Source: Apteryx mantelli
Taxonomy: Eukaryota; Chordata; Aves; Apterygiformes; Apterygidae
DNA: 64,000 nt
Direction of reading: 5' to 3'
Assembly (NCBI RefSeq): GCF_036417845.1
Contig: NC_089983.1
Span: forward strand, 26,099,297-26,163,296
The notes below the pieces were generated by a model. The model saw only the letters and a list, made by a program, of their open reading frames with translations. It was not told where the DNA came from and did not search any database. This document shows positions 39,201 to 61,835 of the stretch, piece by piece. The translations under genes were made by a program, and so were the position numbers. Every line of letters begins with the position of its first letter. Within the stretch, counting starts at the first letter, position 1.

Positions 39201-42200
39201 TGCTTATGGTGGCTGTTCAACCAAGAACCTGGAAGGCTCTATGTGGAGTTGCAATTCTTTTGTGCAGTGTTTAATTTTGGCCAGGTACTTATCAATGTTT
39301 ATTCTGACACTGACTTTGTTAGTGGGTGCTGCAGCATGTGTTGTAACAGGCAATATAAGTTGAAGTCCTCAAAGAGTGCTGATATAGCAGCTCCTCATGG
39401 TTTTTTGCATGTTTTTCTGAACTTCTTCTTTTGCCTTGATAGTTTTCTTATCATGACACGGTTGTTTTAAGTGCATTTGGGATGAACACTTGCAAGGCAC
39501 AAAGGACAACTGAGTGCCAAATGCTTGTAGAAACTGAGTAGGATTTTAGCATACCCATACCAGAAAGTTGCACCAGTGTAACTTCTGTGAAATTACACCA
39601 CTATAACTAAATGGGTGCAAGAAGACTATGAGGATATTTTGTCTGTAAGACTTTAAATTATTACCTTTTTAGTTTTAGTTACTGCTCTATTAACTAATGC
39701 CTGAGAATTAGATGTATAAATGTTCCTAATCTATTTCAGTGTAAAATGACACAGATTAGCTTTGTTATCTCTGAGGGTGAGAAAGGCAAGGCAGTCTTAG
39801 TGTAAATATAGGAGGAGTATTTTGCAGATGCACAGACAAGTGTGCCAACAAGATGCAGTGCAGTATCCGGTAATCATACTAGCCTTGCTCCAAAGGCAGT
39901 GCAGAAAAAGGAATTAATTGGAGAGTATTATAGCATGTATAATTACAATCAGTCTGTTCTTCTCTTGACATTAATAAGGAGAGATTTAAATAACCGGTTA
40001 TGTAAGGATCCTGACGTTTTGAATATCAGATGGGATGTCACAGCAGTAGATTTACTGAACTCTGTTTCTTGGAGAGTTTCTTTAACAGAATGTTATGTAT
40101 TAATCTTTTTAAGGCTCAAATGAAAAATCAAACCAGCAACAAAATACGTTTCTAGTGGTGTCCAGAGAAGAAGGATACTTTTTGCATATGTATTTTGGCA
40201 GAGGAAGGGCTTTTTTTCTTTACTTACACACGCACACGCACGCACACACACACAGACACACTCTTTTGGCAATGAATTGTTAGCATTTTATTCTGCTCTT
40301 TACAGACTAAAACAGAAGTATTTTCTTAATGTTGCTATTTCTGTGTTCTTCCTCCAGGGCTTTATTTCCTTTGGTATTTTTGGCTTAGATAAGCATTTAA
40401 TCATTCTGCCTTTCAAGCGAAGGTAAATAGAATCTTTATACATATTCCTAGAAAATTAATTATTAATATCTATCATTTGAAAAGGATTTTGAATGTTCAC
40501 TGCCACCTCAGTTTTTATTCGCTTTGCTATCTTTTTTCATTTTCAAAATTTTTGTCCTCTCTTAGCTGTGGAGAGCTAATTGCAGTTCACTGTGTGTGAG
40601 TGTGTATCACTGTCCTAATGGCACTCCCATAGACAAAATTCCCACAGGATCCCCATAGACAAAATCTGTGTTATCTAATGATTGTGCAACATGTGATTAG
40701 ATCAGTGAGAGTGATGGGTCTTCAGAAATAATTTCAGCTAATAAATAAAACCTTAGATATGAATGCTGAACCAAATTCTATTATCGCTGTTTTAATGTCC
40801 CGTATTCATGACTTAATGGAGGTTCTTTGTGTGGATGGAGACTTTTATTGGTACCTCAGTGTAAAGGCATGAAGTTGTACAAAGTCATCTTTGACTTACA
40901 GCTGGCTGGCTGTGGTGTGAATCCAGCAGCTAGAGTGGGCTCCCAGCTACTTTCTGTCTTTCCTTCTGCTTAAGCCTAGAATAAAACCCCTGAGTGTTCA
41001 TAGGCAATAATATATTAGGAAGATTGTATTTAAATGAGTGCCATTTGTTGATTTACTGTTTTTTTATTGTTCTCTTTATTGTTTTTAAGACTTGAATTTC
41101 TCTGGGGAGGTAGAGAAGCAGCAGGGCATACAGATCCCTCTCTTCCTGAGGAAATCAGGATGACCTGTCAGCAGTTTGTTCGATATCACAGAGATCACTG
41201 TGTCAGAAGCATTGTCAGAGGCAGAAGGTAAGGTTTCCTCTTGTGCATACCAGCTGTTACAAGGGTCATAGCTCGCCTTTTGGAATAATGAAATGTGGTT
41301 TAAGGTTTCTGTGGATGATTCCTGTTGTGGCAAAGTTTTTCAAATATCAGAGTGAGGATTAAGAATTTAGCAATAACATTTAGAGAAATGTTTCCAGTCT
41401 CAAACTGAAGCCTTGGAGTTCAAATTACCACATTGTCCCATCTAGGTTTTATACAAGTAATCAGAAGTTTCATAGCTTATCATTAAAATATGGCCTCAGT
41501 TTTTGCATTTAGCTGGAGTTTAGGAAACAAAAACTTTCTGAAGAAATGCATGTGACAATGGCTATTTTAGTTCTCACTCTAATAGAGTGTGTGTCTATGA
41601 AGTTTTGTCAGATTTGACTTAATCTTCCCTTTAAGAACAATTCTCTATGTTTGAAATATTCCAGTGTTTTGGAATGTTTTCTTTTTAGTTTCCATTTGTT
41701 TTATTTTGGGATTAAGAAGATGTCAGTATTTATACGAAAGAATTTTTGCTAACTAGTAGCCTTTGCAGGAGGCAAAAGCTTTTGGGCATGTTGCTGCAAC
41801 TGAAGTCTGTGTGTTCTCAGAGGCCACTCAGTATGTGAGGTTATAGTGGTTTTAGGACCTCTACTCCTTCTGAGTTCATACAATTTCTTTTGCTCATTCC
41901 TCTCATGGGTTGTAATCCTCAATTTGTGAGCTCACCAAAGCTTTCAGACACAAATTATGATACCCAAATTGAGAATTATGTATTCAAGTATGTGTAGGTA
42001 GATGAGAAGAGGAGAAATGCAGACAAAAGCAGCGGGAGCAAGATGATAAAGAAAAGATTCTTCCTGTTTTCAAATATTTACTATATGAAGTTGAGACATG
42101 AAGAATTGTCCTAATAAGGCACTTCCACTTTTCTTGTGTTGTCAGCTTTTAAGTAGGACTTTTTTTTTTCTTTTTAATGGTCGGATAATCTGAATCCACT

Positions 42201-43771
42201 TTCCAGAACATGTTGTTGGCAGTATTGGCTATTTTCGACCATGATTTCATTCAGTCTTCCCAGAAGTCAGTTAATGTTGTATAAAAAATAAAAAGTAAGT
42301 TATCCATGCTTTTAAGAAAGATGAACTATGGCAGTTCAAAGACTTGCTTCTTTCATGCCCAGACAGAAAAGATATACCAGAAAATGTTTGTTTTGAAATA
42401 GGACAGGTTTTACATCTGTGGTTTCCTGTGCTCCCACTACTGTTGTGGTTTCTTGGGCTTTTGGCTATTTGCTTGGTTGTTGGTCTTTTTGTTTTGTTTT
42501 TTTTAATCCTATATCATCTGAGAATACATCCAAATCTGACATTTGTTGCTCCATTTTTTAATGTTATGTTTGTGCAAAGCTAGTTTCATGTCTTATTTCC
42601 CCCTTACAAGTTAAAAGAAAGCATGTATTTTCTTATTTTAAATATACATCTACCTTGATCCTAATCCTCTTTGATTTAAACATACTGTAACTGAGACCTT
42701 GTGATCATGGCTTTTATTTATTTTTTGTTTCTCTGCTAATAGACGTTAACACTTGCTCTAAATTCCTGCTGTTTTAACTTAAAAAATAGAGAAAGAAGTT
42801 CATTGTTTTTTGCTGTCTTGTGTAGCTGTTAATCATCTTCAGAAACCCTGCGCTTGGGTTCCATAGAACAGATTTTAGATAACCAGAAACATTCATTGCT
42901 GCAGGTAAACTTCCAAATGATATCTTTACTGCTACTAGCTAGATGTTAGTGGTATTGCCTCATAAATATGTAAAAGGAAATTAGTTTAATCTTGTTGTAA
43001 ATGTTTTTATTTTTATTCTTAGTACTGCCTCTGTGGTAAATATTTAACCAGATATGCAAGTTTAAATGATTTTTATTTGCAATATATATATAAGCAGTTA
43101 TTGTCTGTTTAAAGCTGGAGAGAAATTACAAAATGGCATTAAAGTGCAGCTTCAGTTGCTGATGCTGCAGGCAGACTGCACTCAAATCAGATATTTTGCT
43201 GCAGAGTTGGTCATACTAATGAGTACATGGGAAGTAAGTATCCAATAGATAGAATTACACTCTGTATGTTTGTAGAAAAATTGCTATTTACGTTAATTGT
43301 AGCTTATTTGCACAGGCCTAAAATAACTTTGTATGTAAATTTTGCTTTTCATTGAAGTGTCTGTAGGAAAAGGTAGTGAACATTGGCATGTCCCTAACAT
43401 GCAAAGCTTACAAGTTCTCTTCTAACATACTCTTAACTATCATGATGTCTTTCCTTGTTTCCTGCTATTTTTCCTTGCCTTTCCCCATCGTGCAGTGGTG
43501 GTACCAGATTTACAGAACATGTGGGTGAATCATTCCTTTGACATACAGGTGTAGTGCAAAGATCTCCACTGGCATCTTCTTTGGCTGTGACCTGGTAAAC
43601 TGGCTCATGCGAGTTGGCCTTGCCTCTGACCGTGGTGAAGCTGTGATGTATGGAGACAGACTGGTGAAAGGAGGTGTCGTGCAGCATATCACAAATGAAT
43701 TTGAATTTCGGGATGAATACTTGTATTACCGCTTTATTCAAAAGAGATCTGCTACAGTTGAGAGCCATTGA
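20775..43771 (+). CDS. GPR155: GPR155 / LYCHOS, lysosomal cholesterol-sensing membrane protein
   Basis: Fifteen coding exons join to 2547 nt, encoding 848 residues: 20775-21234, 25939-26338, 27696-27861, 29075-29230, 30112-30195, 31485-31605, 33662-33746, 33832-33922, 34974-35199, 35858-35959, 37709-37842, 39189-39284, 40358-40422, 41090-41227, 43549-43771. All introns are GT-AG and every phase agrees. The protein has an N-glycosylation-rich lumenal tail, a PIN-like transporter fold (about residues 40-390), a GPCR-like helical bundle (about 395-700) with a long hydrophilic loop (about 545-655), and a C-terminal DEP domain (about 760-840). Family knowledge: vertebrate GPR155 sits in the lysosomal membrane, binds cholesterol and relieves GATOR1 inhibition of mTORC1. 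The start at 20775 has a good Kozak context (G at -3 and +4) and puts Pro44 and Glu48 at the numbers I recall for the human cholesterol-binding residues. Human GPR155 is 870 residues; the difference is largely a shorter C-terminus. Confidence 0.97.
21235..25938 (+). other. GPR155: GPR155 intron between coding exons 1 and 2
   Basis: This 4.7-kb GT-AG intron holds an AAAT repeat (about 21387-21409), a 20-base A tract (22071-22090), and a CpG-richer block at about 22280-22480 that is open on the minus strand but matches no family I recognise. A TTTTG run lies near 23448-23468. No exon-like sequence continuing the GPR155 frame is seen. Confidence 0.85.
25939..26338 (+). CDS. GPR155: GPR155 coding exon 2 (residues 154-286)
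   Basis: It follows acceptor TCTTCTAG and ends at donor GTAAGT in phase 2. It encodes VEALYQTTYPEYLQYIYL onward, several hydrophobic helices of the PIN-like transporter fold, and LLRVLQNPIVFMVFIGIA, a region close to the human protein. At 400 nt it is the second largest coding exon. Confidence 0.97.
26339..27695 (+). other. GPR155: GPR155 intron between coding exons 2 and 3
   Basis: A 1.36-kb GT-AG intron, AT-rich. A short near-duplication (AAAATTTGAAGAT twice around 26990-27015) is the only structure noted. The polypyrimidine tract before the acceptor is unusually long and contains a CCCCCC run. Confidence 0.85.
27696..27861 (+). CDS. GPR155: GPR155 coding exon 3 (residues 287-342)
   Basis: Acceptor TTTTCAG and donor GTATGT, ending in phase 0. 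It encodes LCREMVELLDK, a lumenal-type sequon (NHTS) and the helix FLYGVFPAAPGVAIFATQF, which belongs to the transporter fold and retains a Pro-rich helix break. Confidence 0.97.
27862..29074 (+). other. GPR155: GPR155 intron between coding exons 3 and 4
   Basis: A 1.2-kb GT-AG intron with a C-run at about 28397-28407. No additional exon, RNA gene or repeat family was recognised. Confidence 0.85.
29075..29230 (+). CDS. GPR155: GPR155 coding exon 4 (residues 343-394)
   Basis: 156 nt, in phase at both ends, so skipping would keep the reading frame. Acceptor TTTGCAG, donor GTAGGT. It encodes the end of the transporter fold (ITSGMVISTFVSAPIMYVSA) and the linker QNVSFDISIVSLISL leading to the GPCR-like bundle. 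Confidence 0.97.
29231..30111 (+). other. GPR155: GPR155 intron between coding exons 4 and 5
   Basis: An 881-bp GT-AG intron. It has a short AT-rich direct repeat near 29373-29418 built on ATATTTAATT and a T/G-rich stretch before the acceptor. Nothing else was recognised. Confidence 0.85.
30112..30195 (+). CDS. GPR155: GPR155 coding exon 5 (residues 395-422)
   Basis: 84 nt, in phase at both ends. Acceptor GTTCCAG, donor GTCAGT (slightly weak). It encodes the first GPCR-like helix end and the basic loop SKKYKQLPHM. Confidence 0.96.
30196..31484 (+). other. GPR155: GPR155 intron between coding exons 5 and 6
   Basis: A 1.29-kb GT-AG intron with an A17 tract at about 31261-31277. No exon-like or regulatory signal was recognised. 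Confidence 0.85.
31485..31605 (+). CDS. GPR155: GPR155 coding exon 6 (residues 423-462)
   Basis: Acceptor CTTTTCAG, donor GTATGA, ends in phase 1. It encodes two hydrophobic segments, FIACIGMVIWNFI and ILVFIFLYSSLYSTYLW, of the GPCR-like bundle, separated by a short charged loop (VKEKDV). Confidence 0.97.
31606..33661 (+). other. GPR155: GPR155 intron between coding exons 6 and 7
   Basis: A 2.06-kb GT-AG intron. Small open frames occur but none joins in phase with the flanking exons or resembles GPR155. No repeat family was recognised. Confidence 0.85.
33662..33746 (+). CDS. GPR155: GPR155 coding exon 7 (residues 463-491)
   Basis: Acceptor TTCCTAG, donor GTAAGT, phase 2 exit. It encodes GFLSFSLFLLKKREAVKIP and the next helix start. 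The following intron is only 85 bp. Confidence 0.97.
33832..33922 (+). CDS. GPR155: GPR155 coding exon 8 (residues 492-521)
   Basis: Acceptor CTTTCAG, donor GTATGA, phase 0 exit. It encodes a helix (IPTLLVGILLIVG) followed by the extramembrane segment DSIDSAFFYGKHQ. Confidence 0.97.
33923..34973 (+). other. GPR155: GPR155 intron between coding exons 8 and 9
   Basis: A 1.05-kb GT-AG intron of AT-rich sequence. Nothing beyond short homopolymers is visible. Confidence 0.85.
34974..35199 (+). CDS. GPR155: GPR155 coding exon 9 (residues 522-596), effector-loop start
   Basis: Acceptor TAACAG, donor GTAGAG (weak), phase 1 exit. It encodes the helix ILFISILMSGISLMCM and then a hydrophilic, acidic, Ser/Pro/Gln-rich loop. 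In human LYCHOS a long loop near here is the GATOR1-interacting effector region. Tyr552 aligns by position with human Tyr551, which I recall as functionally important. Failure to splice would read on for only a few residues to TAA at 35226. Confidence 0.93.
35200..35857 (+). other. GPR155: GPR155 intron between coding exons 9 and 10
   Basis: A 658-bp GT-AG intron. Its donor (GTAGAG) is the weakest in the gene, so some retention is plausible. Nothing else was recognised. Confidence 0.8.
35858..35959 (+). CDS. GPR155: GPR155 coding exon 10 (residues 597-630)
   Basis: 102 nt, entering and leaving in phase 1, so it can be skipped without a frameshift. It encodes the Cys-rich segment CCSC followed by QTTNGELSC and an acidic/Ser stretch in the extramembrane loop. 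The CCSC cluster and NGEL motif are shared with the human protein as I remember it; Cys residues beside a membrane suggest palmitoylation (inference). Confidence 0.93.
36180..36205 (+). repeat. 13-nt tandem duplication with paired forkhead motifs
   Basis: GCTTTTGTTTACC occurs twice head-to-tail with no mismatch. Each copy contains TGTTTAC, the forkhead-factor core, spaced 13 bp apart. It is intronic; regulatory function is only a possibility. Confidence 0.7.
37475..37496. repeat. (TTTA)n microsatellite
   Basis: About five to six TTTA units in a GPR155 intron, 210 bp upstream of coding exon 11. Confidence 0.85.
37709..37842 (+). CDS. GPR155: GPR155 coding exon 11 (residues 631-675)
   Basis: Acceptor TTTTTCAG, donor GTAAAT, phase 0 exit. 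It closes the loop (QCSAQTCILAQEEQLLQTGD) and begins a strongly hydrophobic helix, HVLLCLLLVVGLFA, of the GPCR-like bundle. Confidence 0.96.
37843..39188 (+). other. GPR155: GPR155 intron between coding exons 11 and 12
   Basis: A 1.35-kb GT-AG intron with a short GAT trinucleotide run near 38037-38052. No further exon was recognised. Confidence 0.85.
39189..39284 (+). CDS. GPR155: GPR155 coding exon 12 (residues 676-707)
   Basis: 96 nt, in phase at both ends. Acceptor TTCAACAG, donor GTACTT. It encodes NLSSCLWWLFNQEPGRLYVE and the next helix, a segment almost unchanged from human as I recall it. Confidence 0.97.
39285..40357 (+). other. GPR155: GPR155 intron between coding exons 12 and 13
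   Basis: A 1.07-kb GT-AG intron with an interrupted (AC)n/(GC)n tract at about 40226-40261. Nothing else was recognised. Confidence 0.85.
40358..40422 (+). CDS. GPR155: GPR155 coding exon 13 (residues 708-728)
   Basis: 65 nt, acceptor CCTCCAG, donor GTAAAT, phase 2 exit. It encodes GFISFGIFGLDKHLIILPFK, the final membrane segment before the cytosolic tail. Confidence 0.97.
40423..41089 (+). other. GPR155: GPR155 intron between coding exons 13 and 14
   Basis: A 667-bp GT-AG intron. CCCATAGACAAAAT occurs twice, at 40626-40639 and 40652-40665. No other structure was noticed. Confidence 0.85.
41090..41227 (+). CDS. GPR155: GPR155 coding exon 14 (residues 729-774)
   Basis: Acceptor TTTTTAAG, donor GTAAGG, phase 2 exit. 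It encodes LEFLWGG, a variable linker and EEIRMTCQQFVRYHRDHCV, the N-terminal helix region leading into the DEP domain. Confidence 0.96.
41228..43548 (+). other. GPR155: GPR155 last intron
   Basis: A 2.3-kb GT-AG intron before the terminal exon. Short open frames near 42344 and 43066 do not match GPR155 and lack supporting splice context. No repeat family was recognised. Confidence 0.85.
43549..43771 (+). CDS. GPR155: GPR155 terminal coding exon 15 (residues 775-848), DEP domain
   Basis: Acceptor ACATACAG; stop TGA at 43769-43771. It encodes the core of a DEP domain: FFGCDLVNWLMRVGLASDRG, then GDRLVKGGVVQHIT and FRDEYLYYRF. DEP domains bind membranes or regulatory partners. The tail after the domain is short (IQKRSATVESH); the human protein carries roughly twenty more residues. 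Confidence 0.96.
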
Positions 43772-45550
43772 CCTGGGCACCTACACAGAGGACAGGCAGT
43801 TAAGGGTGAACACAGCCGTCTCCTCGGCCTTCACCATTGAAACTGAAAGTATTTCTTTCTCAGGGCCCTCAGAGAATTGTGTGATTCTCTCTTGTAAAGC
43901 ATAAGAAATGTAGTTCTACTTGTGTCTATTCTGAAGAAAATAGTAGCAAGTGGTATTATTAGAGAGCATTCAAAGCAGAATGCAACTAGAACAAAACACA
44001 ATGCTCCATGTTTAGAGGGGTTTTTTTTCCATTTTGAGTGTAACAAATAGTAAAATGATATATGTCATTGTCGTATTACAGACATACTATAATAGCAAAT
44101 TTAGTGACTGGTGCCACAATGAAAAAAACATGAATGTTGGGAATATTTTATGTTCTTGTATGTTTTCAATATTTATTTAGTGTGATGAAATCTTGATCCC
44201 TATTTAAGGTCAGACTTCCCACTGACTTGAATTCTTCCATCATACCCACACTCTTACTACTTTGTAGCTTTGTCCAACACCAGGAACTTTTCTCAGCTGT
44301 TTACGCCTCAGATCAGGCAGTTTATTTCTCTCTTAAAGATAAAATCCTCCATTCGTAATGGCATAATTGTTGTGAAGAGGATTATGATGTCAGAGGATTA
44401 AAGCTGAGAAAGTCTTGAAAACATGTAAAACTAAAATCCCCAATTAGGAAAGAATATACTGGAGTTTAGTGTAAACAATTGGTTTTGAAATTTTGCCTTT
44501 TGGTGGTAGTAACAGCTCTGTAGAGAGTAGATTTTGCCTTCTGAAATTAGCCTCTCCATTTTAATCCAGAAGTGCCAGTCTCAGAGAAGTTATGGAAGTC
44601 CTGGATACCTGCACAAGTCAAGACCAAAAATTTTATCAAATCATAGAACCTTTTAAATGTAGTGCAATGACTTTTAAATCCATTCTATAAAGAATCCTAA
44701 CTGAACATTTGGATTAGGTTTTAAAATAGCTAAAGTTCTTAAAATTCTAGTATTGGTTGCCTAATAAAGCTTTCTCATAAACCTCAGGTATCTTCACATG
44801 ATGTTTAAATAGTTGCTCTAATGTCATTCAGATTCCTGTGCACTGAAAGTAGAATCTGAGAATCCGTGCATCTCCTACAGTATTTTGAAATGGTTAGAGA
44901 TAAACTGTAGTATCTGATAGCTATTACTGCTGCCCTTTTAGAATTGCAAGAACAGCATTTATTTGTCTACATAAACTTTTTAATAGGTAGAGTGAGGGAA
45001 AGGAACAAAAAAAAATTTCTTCACTCATCTGGAATAGCCAAACTTATGAATAACTTCTTTCACCCTTTTTAAATGTCTTTTCATTTTTTAATACATGGAT
45101 TTTATTGCCTTTACCTATGAGTCTGCTTTGTATTAAGAATTAAAAGTAGTTTTAATAGCACAAACTACTGTTCAAGAAACAGTCTTTTTATGGTAGCTAT
45201 AACTCCATGCAAGACTTAAACTGGGAAAAGAGTTCCTTTTACTATCAAAGTCAGTCTTATTGCACATCTGCAGGGTGCACAGAAACATAACAGTATCCTA
45301 CTGCATACATATGCTATTATACAAAGTGGCATATTTTATGTACTTCCAACAACAAAGTGATTGACATTTGCATCAAGCTCTGGCTTATAAACCACAAAGG
45401 AAAACAATAGCATATTTCTGTTACAACTGCTGAAGACAAGTACATCAATTATTTTGGAATAATTAGATATACATGGATTAAGAGTAGAAGCTGTGAGTAT
45501 GTCTGGCTTCTAAAAACTGTAACTTCTTAATAAATCTGTTGTTATTTGAT
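43772..45550 (+). other. GPR155: GPR155 3' UTR
   Basis: Downstream of the stop, AATAAA occurs at 44763-44768 and 45529-45534. The second is followed within 40 bp by a GT-rich stretch, so it is the better main polyadenylation site; the first could give a shorter UTR. The exact cleavage point is not defined by sequence. Confidence 0.55.
45529..45534 (+). terminator. GPR155: Candidate GPR155 polyadenylation signal
   Basis: Canonical AATAAA with a downstream GT-rich element (about 45564-45600), about 1.76 kb after the GPR155 stop codon. Confidence 0.5.
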
Positions 45551-48500
45551 TTCAGAGTTCTGAGCTTTGGTGTGATGTGAGGTATGGGAGAGCTGCGTGT
45601 GCATGTCAAATATTACAAGAAATGTGGTTTTCTGTTAAATTTGTTAAAGTTGCTCTTAGATTTTAAATTTGGTATTTCTTAAATCCACCCTTGATGATTT
45701 TTAAGTAGGCAGAGGACAAGAGGACATTAACAAGTGTTAATGAGTATTCACACAGAGATAACAGTTCTCTTCTAGCAGCCTGCCTGCTACTGATACCAGT
45801 GAGGAGCTAATTCAGATCTCTAGGAATGTTTCACATTGTCTACTTACCAAATATTTTTAATTTGGAAAATTCTTTGAATGTTCAAGAAGTTGCTCTTAAC
45901 TCAGTTTTCCAGTCCTAGGTATAGTCACCATTCTTGCACTCTATTCTCTCTCCTTTTCATCATAGAGTCCTGCCCTTGCTTTCCTTTTGATAATCTAATA
46001 TTCCCTAGATTTGAACAATGTATATCTGTTTTTAAGAAAGAAATTACTCAAAATGTCTGTTTGTGGAGGTTCCTTGTTACAAATCTAATGAAGAGAACAC
46101 CTTTAATTAAGTCACACTAAATTCTGCATAACATTGTGACTGCTGATATCCACACCATTAATCCAATTAGAGTCTATGATGGTTAATAAGTTGACTAAAG
46201 AAACTATGAATCAAATACAGAATAATTTAATCCTATTTCTAAATCACTAGGTTCTCTGGAAGCTAAGAGTAGGCTTTGAATGATATTAGGAAGTTATTTA
46301 ACCCTTAAAACATCTGATTGATAAATATTTGCTTCCAACAGTGAGCATCAGAAAGTGTTGAAGTAGTTGATGATTTTATGTATGTCAATTTGATGTATGA
46401 ATTTTTGGTGATTAGAAATAGCTTTGCTTTAAAGATGGGGTCAGTGATGTCATGAGTTCTTTCATTTTAAAGATTGGTAGGTTTGGGTTAAATCTCAGTT
46501 AACTTGTAAGTTATGATTCAATGAAAACATCCACTGAGCATGTAAATCCAGGGGTCTCTACAATGAAAAACGTGAGCTCTTTTTTTCTAGCAGTAATCTC
46601 AAAATAATTGTGATAATGGAGAGGGGTGGATATGAAAATTTTAGAGCGTTTTCTAAGTAGCATTTTTAGTACATTTTTTGAGTAATGATCCTTCATAAAG
46701 CTCTAGTTCTTTTAAAATAAACTGAAAGATATTTTCCTAAATTAAAAACAGACAAAGACTGCCCTCTAGAGGACATTCTGATTTTTAATGTATGCTCGTG
46801 GGAAGGAGGGTTATTTTTTCCTGCTGGTCTCATTGTCATTTTGTATTTTGCACTGTATGTGTTCTAGAAGTATGAAATCCCAGGGAGCAGGGTAGCAAAA
46901 TATCCTGTACTTTGTTGCCCATCACTTCATCGATCTCTAGACATCACATTGTTTTTAGTCAGTACCCTGTAGACCAATATATAAAAGATAGCACAGAAAC
47001 TAGAATAGTTAGACTGCATCTGCCTATGTTACAACCTGACCTATATGCTTAGCCTGACACTCTGGTTAATTGCCATGCTGTGATTAAGTGGCAGTGCTGT
47101 GATTAAAGGCCTGCTGCACCACCTTCAGTACTCTCATTCCTATATAACTTCCCCATATTTGCATTGTGGCATGAACGTGTAATCTGATTTTGCTAAACTA
47201 CCTGTAAACTTGACTCATATCTTGGTCTCGAGTTTTATCTAGCATTTATTTTGGTCCTTGTGTGGGACAGCTGATGATCCAAAATGGGACAAGGATACAA
47301 ATGATTGTCAGATACAAACATCCATGAGGCAAACGAGTAAAATACCACATTTTATTAAATATATCTTCCACTTGATGAGTGTCCACTGTCCTATTGAACT
47401 TCTAAGAAATTTTGTTGGCAGCACAGGCACAAAAGGTTCACAGTTGACTTAAGCCTACTTTTGCAGAAGATCTGACTTGCTACAGCCACTTGATACACAG
47501 ATCAGTAAAACTAGATCACTGGAACTATAAAGTTCAAGGATCTTTACTGATCCGTTAGTTTCTTGCTATGGATCTGAACATAATATCCCAAATTAACCTC
47601 TACTTTCTCTGTAGGATCAGGAAGAATAAATTCTGGCAAGCTCATTTTCTCATTCATTTAGCAGCATTCTACAAAGTTAATTGCACATGTATTTCTTTTG
47701 CATTTTTTCTTCTCAGTGGGGATATAGAACAATTTATAAAATGAGAAAACTGGATTTTTGTATCCACATCTTTAGCATCTGAAATCATTCTAGAAACTGA
47801 CTAAATTTCAGCTTATTTTATGTATATAAGAACACAAAAATACAAAAGGGCAAGCTATTGAAATTATCAGTTGTTAACAAAGTTGGTTGAGGACTTTTTT
47901 TCTGAGCAAACACTGGATACTTGGTTTCATTAAGTTAAAGGAAAACTTAAAAAAAAAAAAGAAAAGAAAAAGAAAAAGAAAAACCAGCTCAGAGTCCTAG
48001 ATATCAAAGACAACAAGACAAAAGATATCTGCAATACTTAATTCTATTAACATTATATGCATATGAAGAACCGTTGCACTATTTATCCTGCTAGATCATG
48101 CAGTAAAGTCACAGATTGATCGCTACTTCTATACACAATCAGGAAGGAATAATTCCTGGCAAGAAAAAGTTGTGTTAAATCAACTCCTTGACTAGCAATT
48201 TTGGCAAGATAAGATATGATTAAAAGGGTGCATATGAAGTGGAAAATTTAGAAGTCCTTTTAAGTTTCATGCTGAATATATGTATGCTTTATATCCCTAT
48301 GTACTCTGACCTCTTCCTTTCTAGCTGCCTGATTTAAAAAATGTAACACTTCAAGAAACATTTCAAAACAATCCAGTGTGATATATTGCAGAATTAATTT
48401 AACAATAATCATATTGTATGTAAAAAAATTATTTTTCAGATTAAGGGTGGGCAAAATAGGGAGATAGGGAAGTGAAAAGCTAACTGTGGTTAACTTGCAG

Positions 48501-48700
48501 GACATTTCAATTGCTGAATTTCATGTAATCAGATTTTAGAACAAATTATTGTACAATTGTAACTGATTTGGTTTTAATATACCTTGGACTCTTACACTCA
48601 GTTTGCATTACTCAGTTTGCATTAAAGGAGTAGAGGTTCACATATGAAACATATTTTAAAGGGCTTTATCAAACAGTTAGAAATTGATCTTGCTTGACTT
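45551..48700. other. Intergenic region between convergent GPR155 and SCRN3
   Basis: About 3.1 kb of AT-rich DNA between the inferred 3' ends of the two genes. It contains an A-rich tract with A/G repeats (about 47949-47985) and a 14-nt tandem duplication at 48597-48624. No gene was recognised. Longer 3' UTRs could occupy part of it. Confidence 0.6.
48597..48624. repeat. 14-nt perfect tandem duplication
   Basis: CTCAGTTTGCATTA is repeated twice head-to-tail. It lies just beyond the inferred SCRN3 3' end. Confidence 0.8.
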
Positions 48701-48716
48701 GCATATCACTTTCCTT

Positions 48717-48722
48717 TTTATT
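48717..48722 (-). terminator. SCRN3: Candidate SCRN3 polyadenylation signal
   Basis: AATAAA on the minus strand, 464 bp beyond the SCRN3 stop codon. No strong GT-rich downstream element is obvious, so other sites further on are possible. An ATTAAA variant lies slightly nearer the stop at 48766-48771. Confidence 0.35.
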
Positions 48723-49185
48723 CAGTGCAAGTTCCATATTTTAGGAAGTCATCCAGTGTTGCCATTTTAATTCAGACAATGTGAAATTCTCCTACGGTGA
48801 TAATCTTTATAATAAAAGCTATGTAAGCGTATAACTAGAAGGGAGTTGTCCAAATCAGAGTTGGGGTTCTTCATCCAACAAAGGGATTCTAATAGGCAAT
48901 CTACTGTACAGGTAAGTCAGTCAAGTAACTTGGTTTCTAACTGCCTCTCAGCTTTTTAGCAAATGGATCTCTGCTGACAGCTGTATGCCACTCACAGACA
49001 AAGCTATTCCCTAGCTCTGAAGAGCCTTTTTAGCATTGCTTCATACTCTTTGGCCCAAATATGAATCCACATCTCTAAAACTGTCCACAGTAATTGGTAT
49101 ATTGAAAATAAGATGTAATCTATATATCCACTTAATTAGAAGAGGTAATCATAAAACAGAATTATACTGCATTCAAATAGTAGCT

Positions 49186-61835
<12,650 letters not shown>

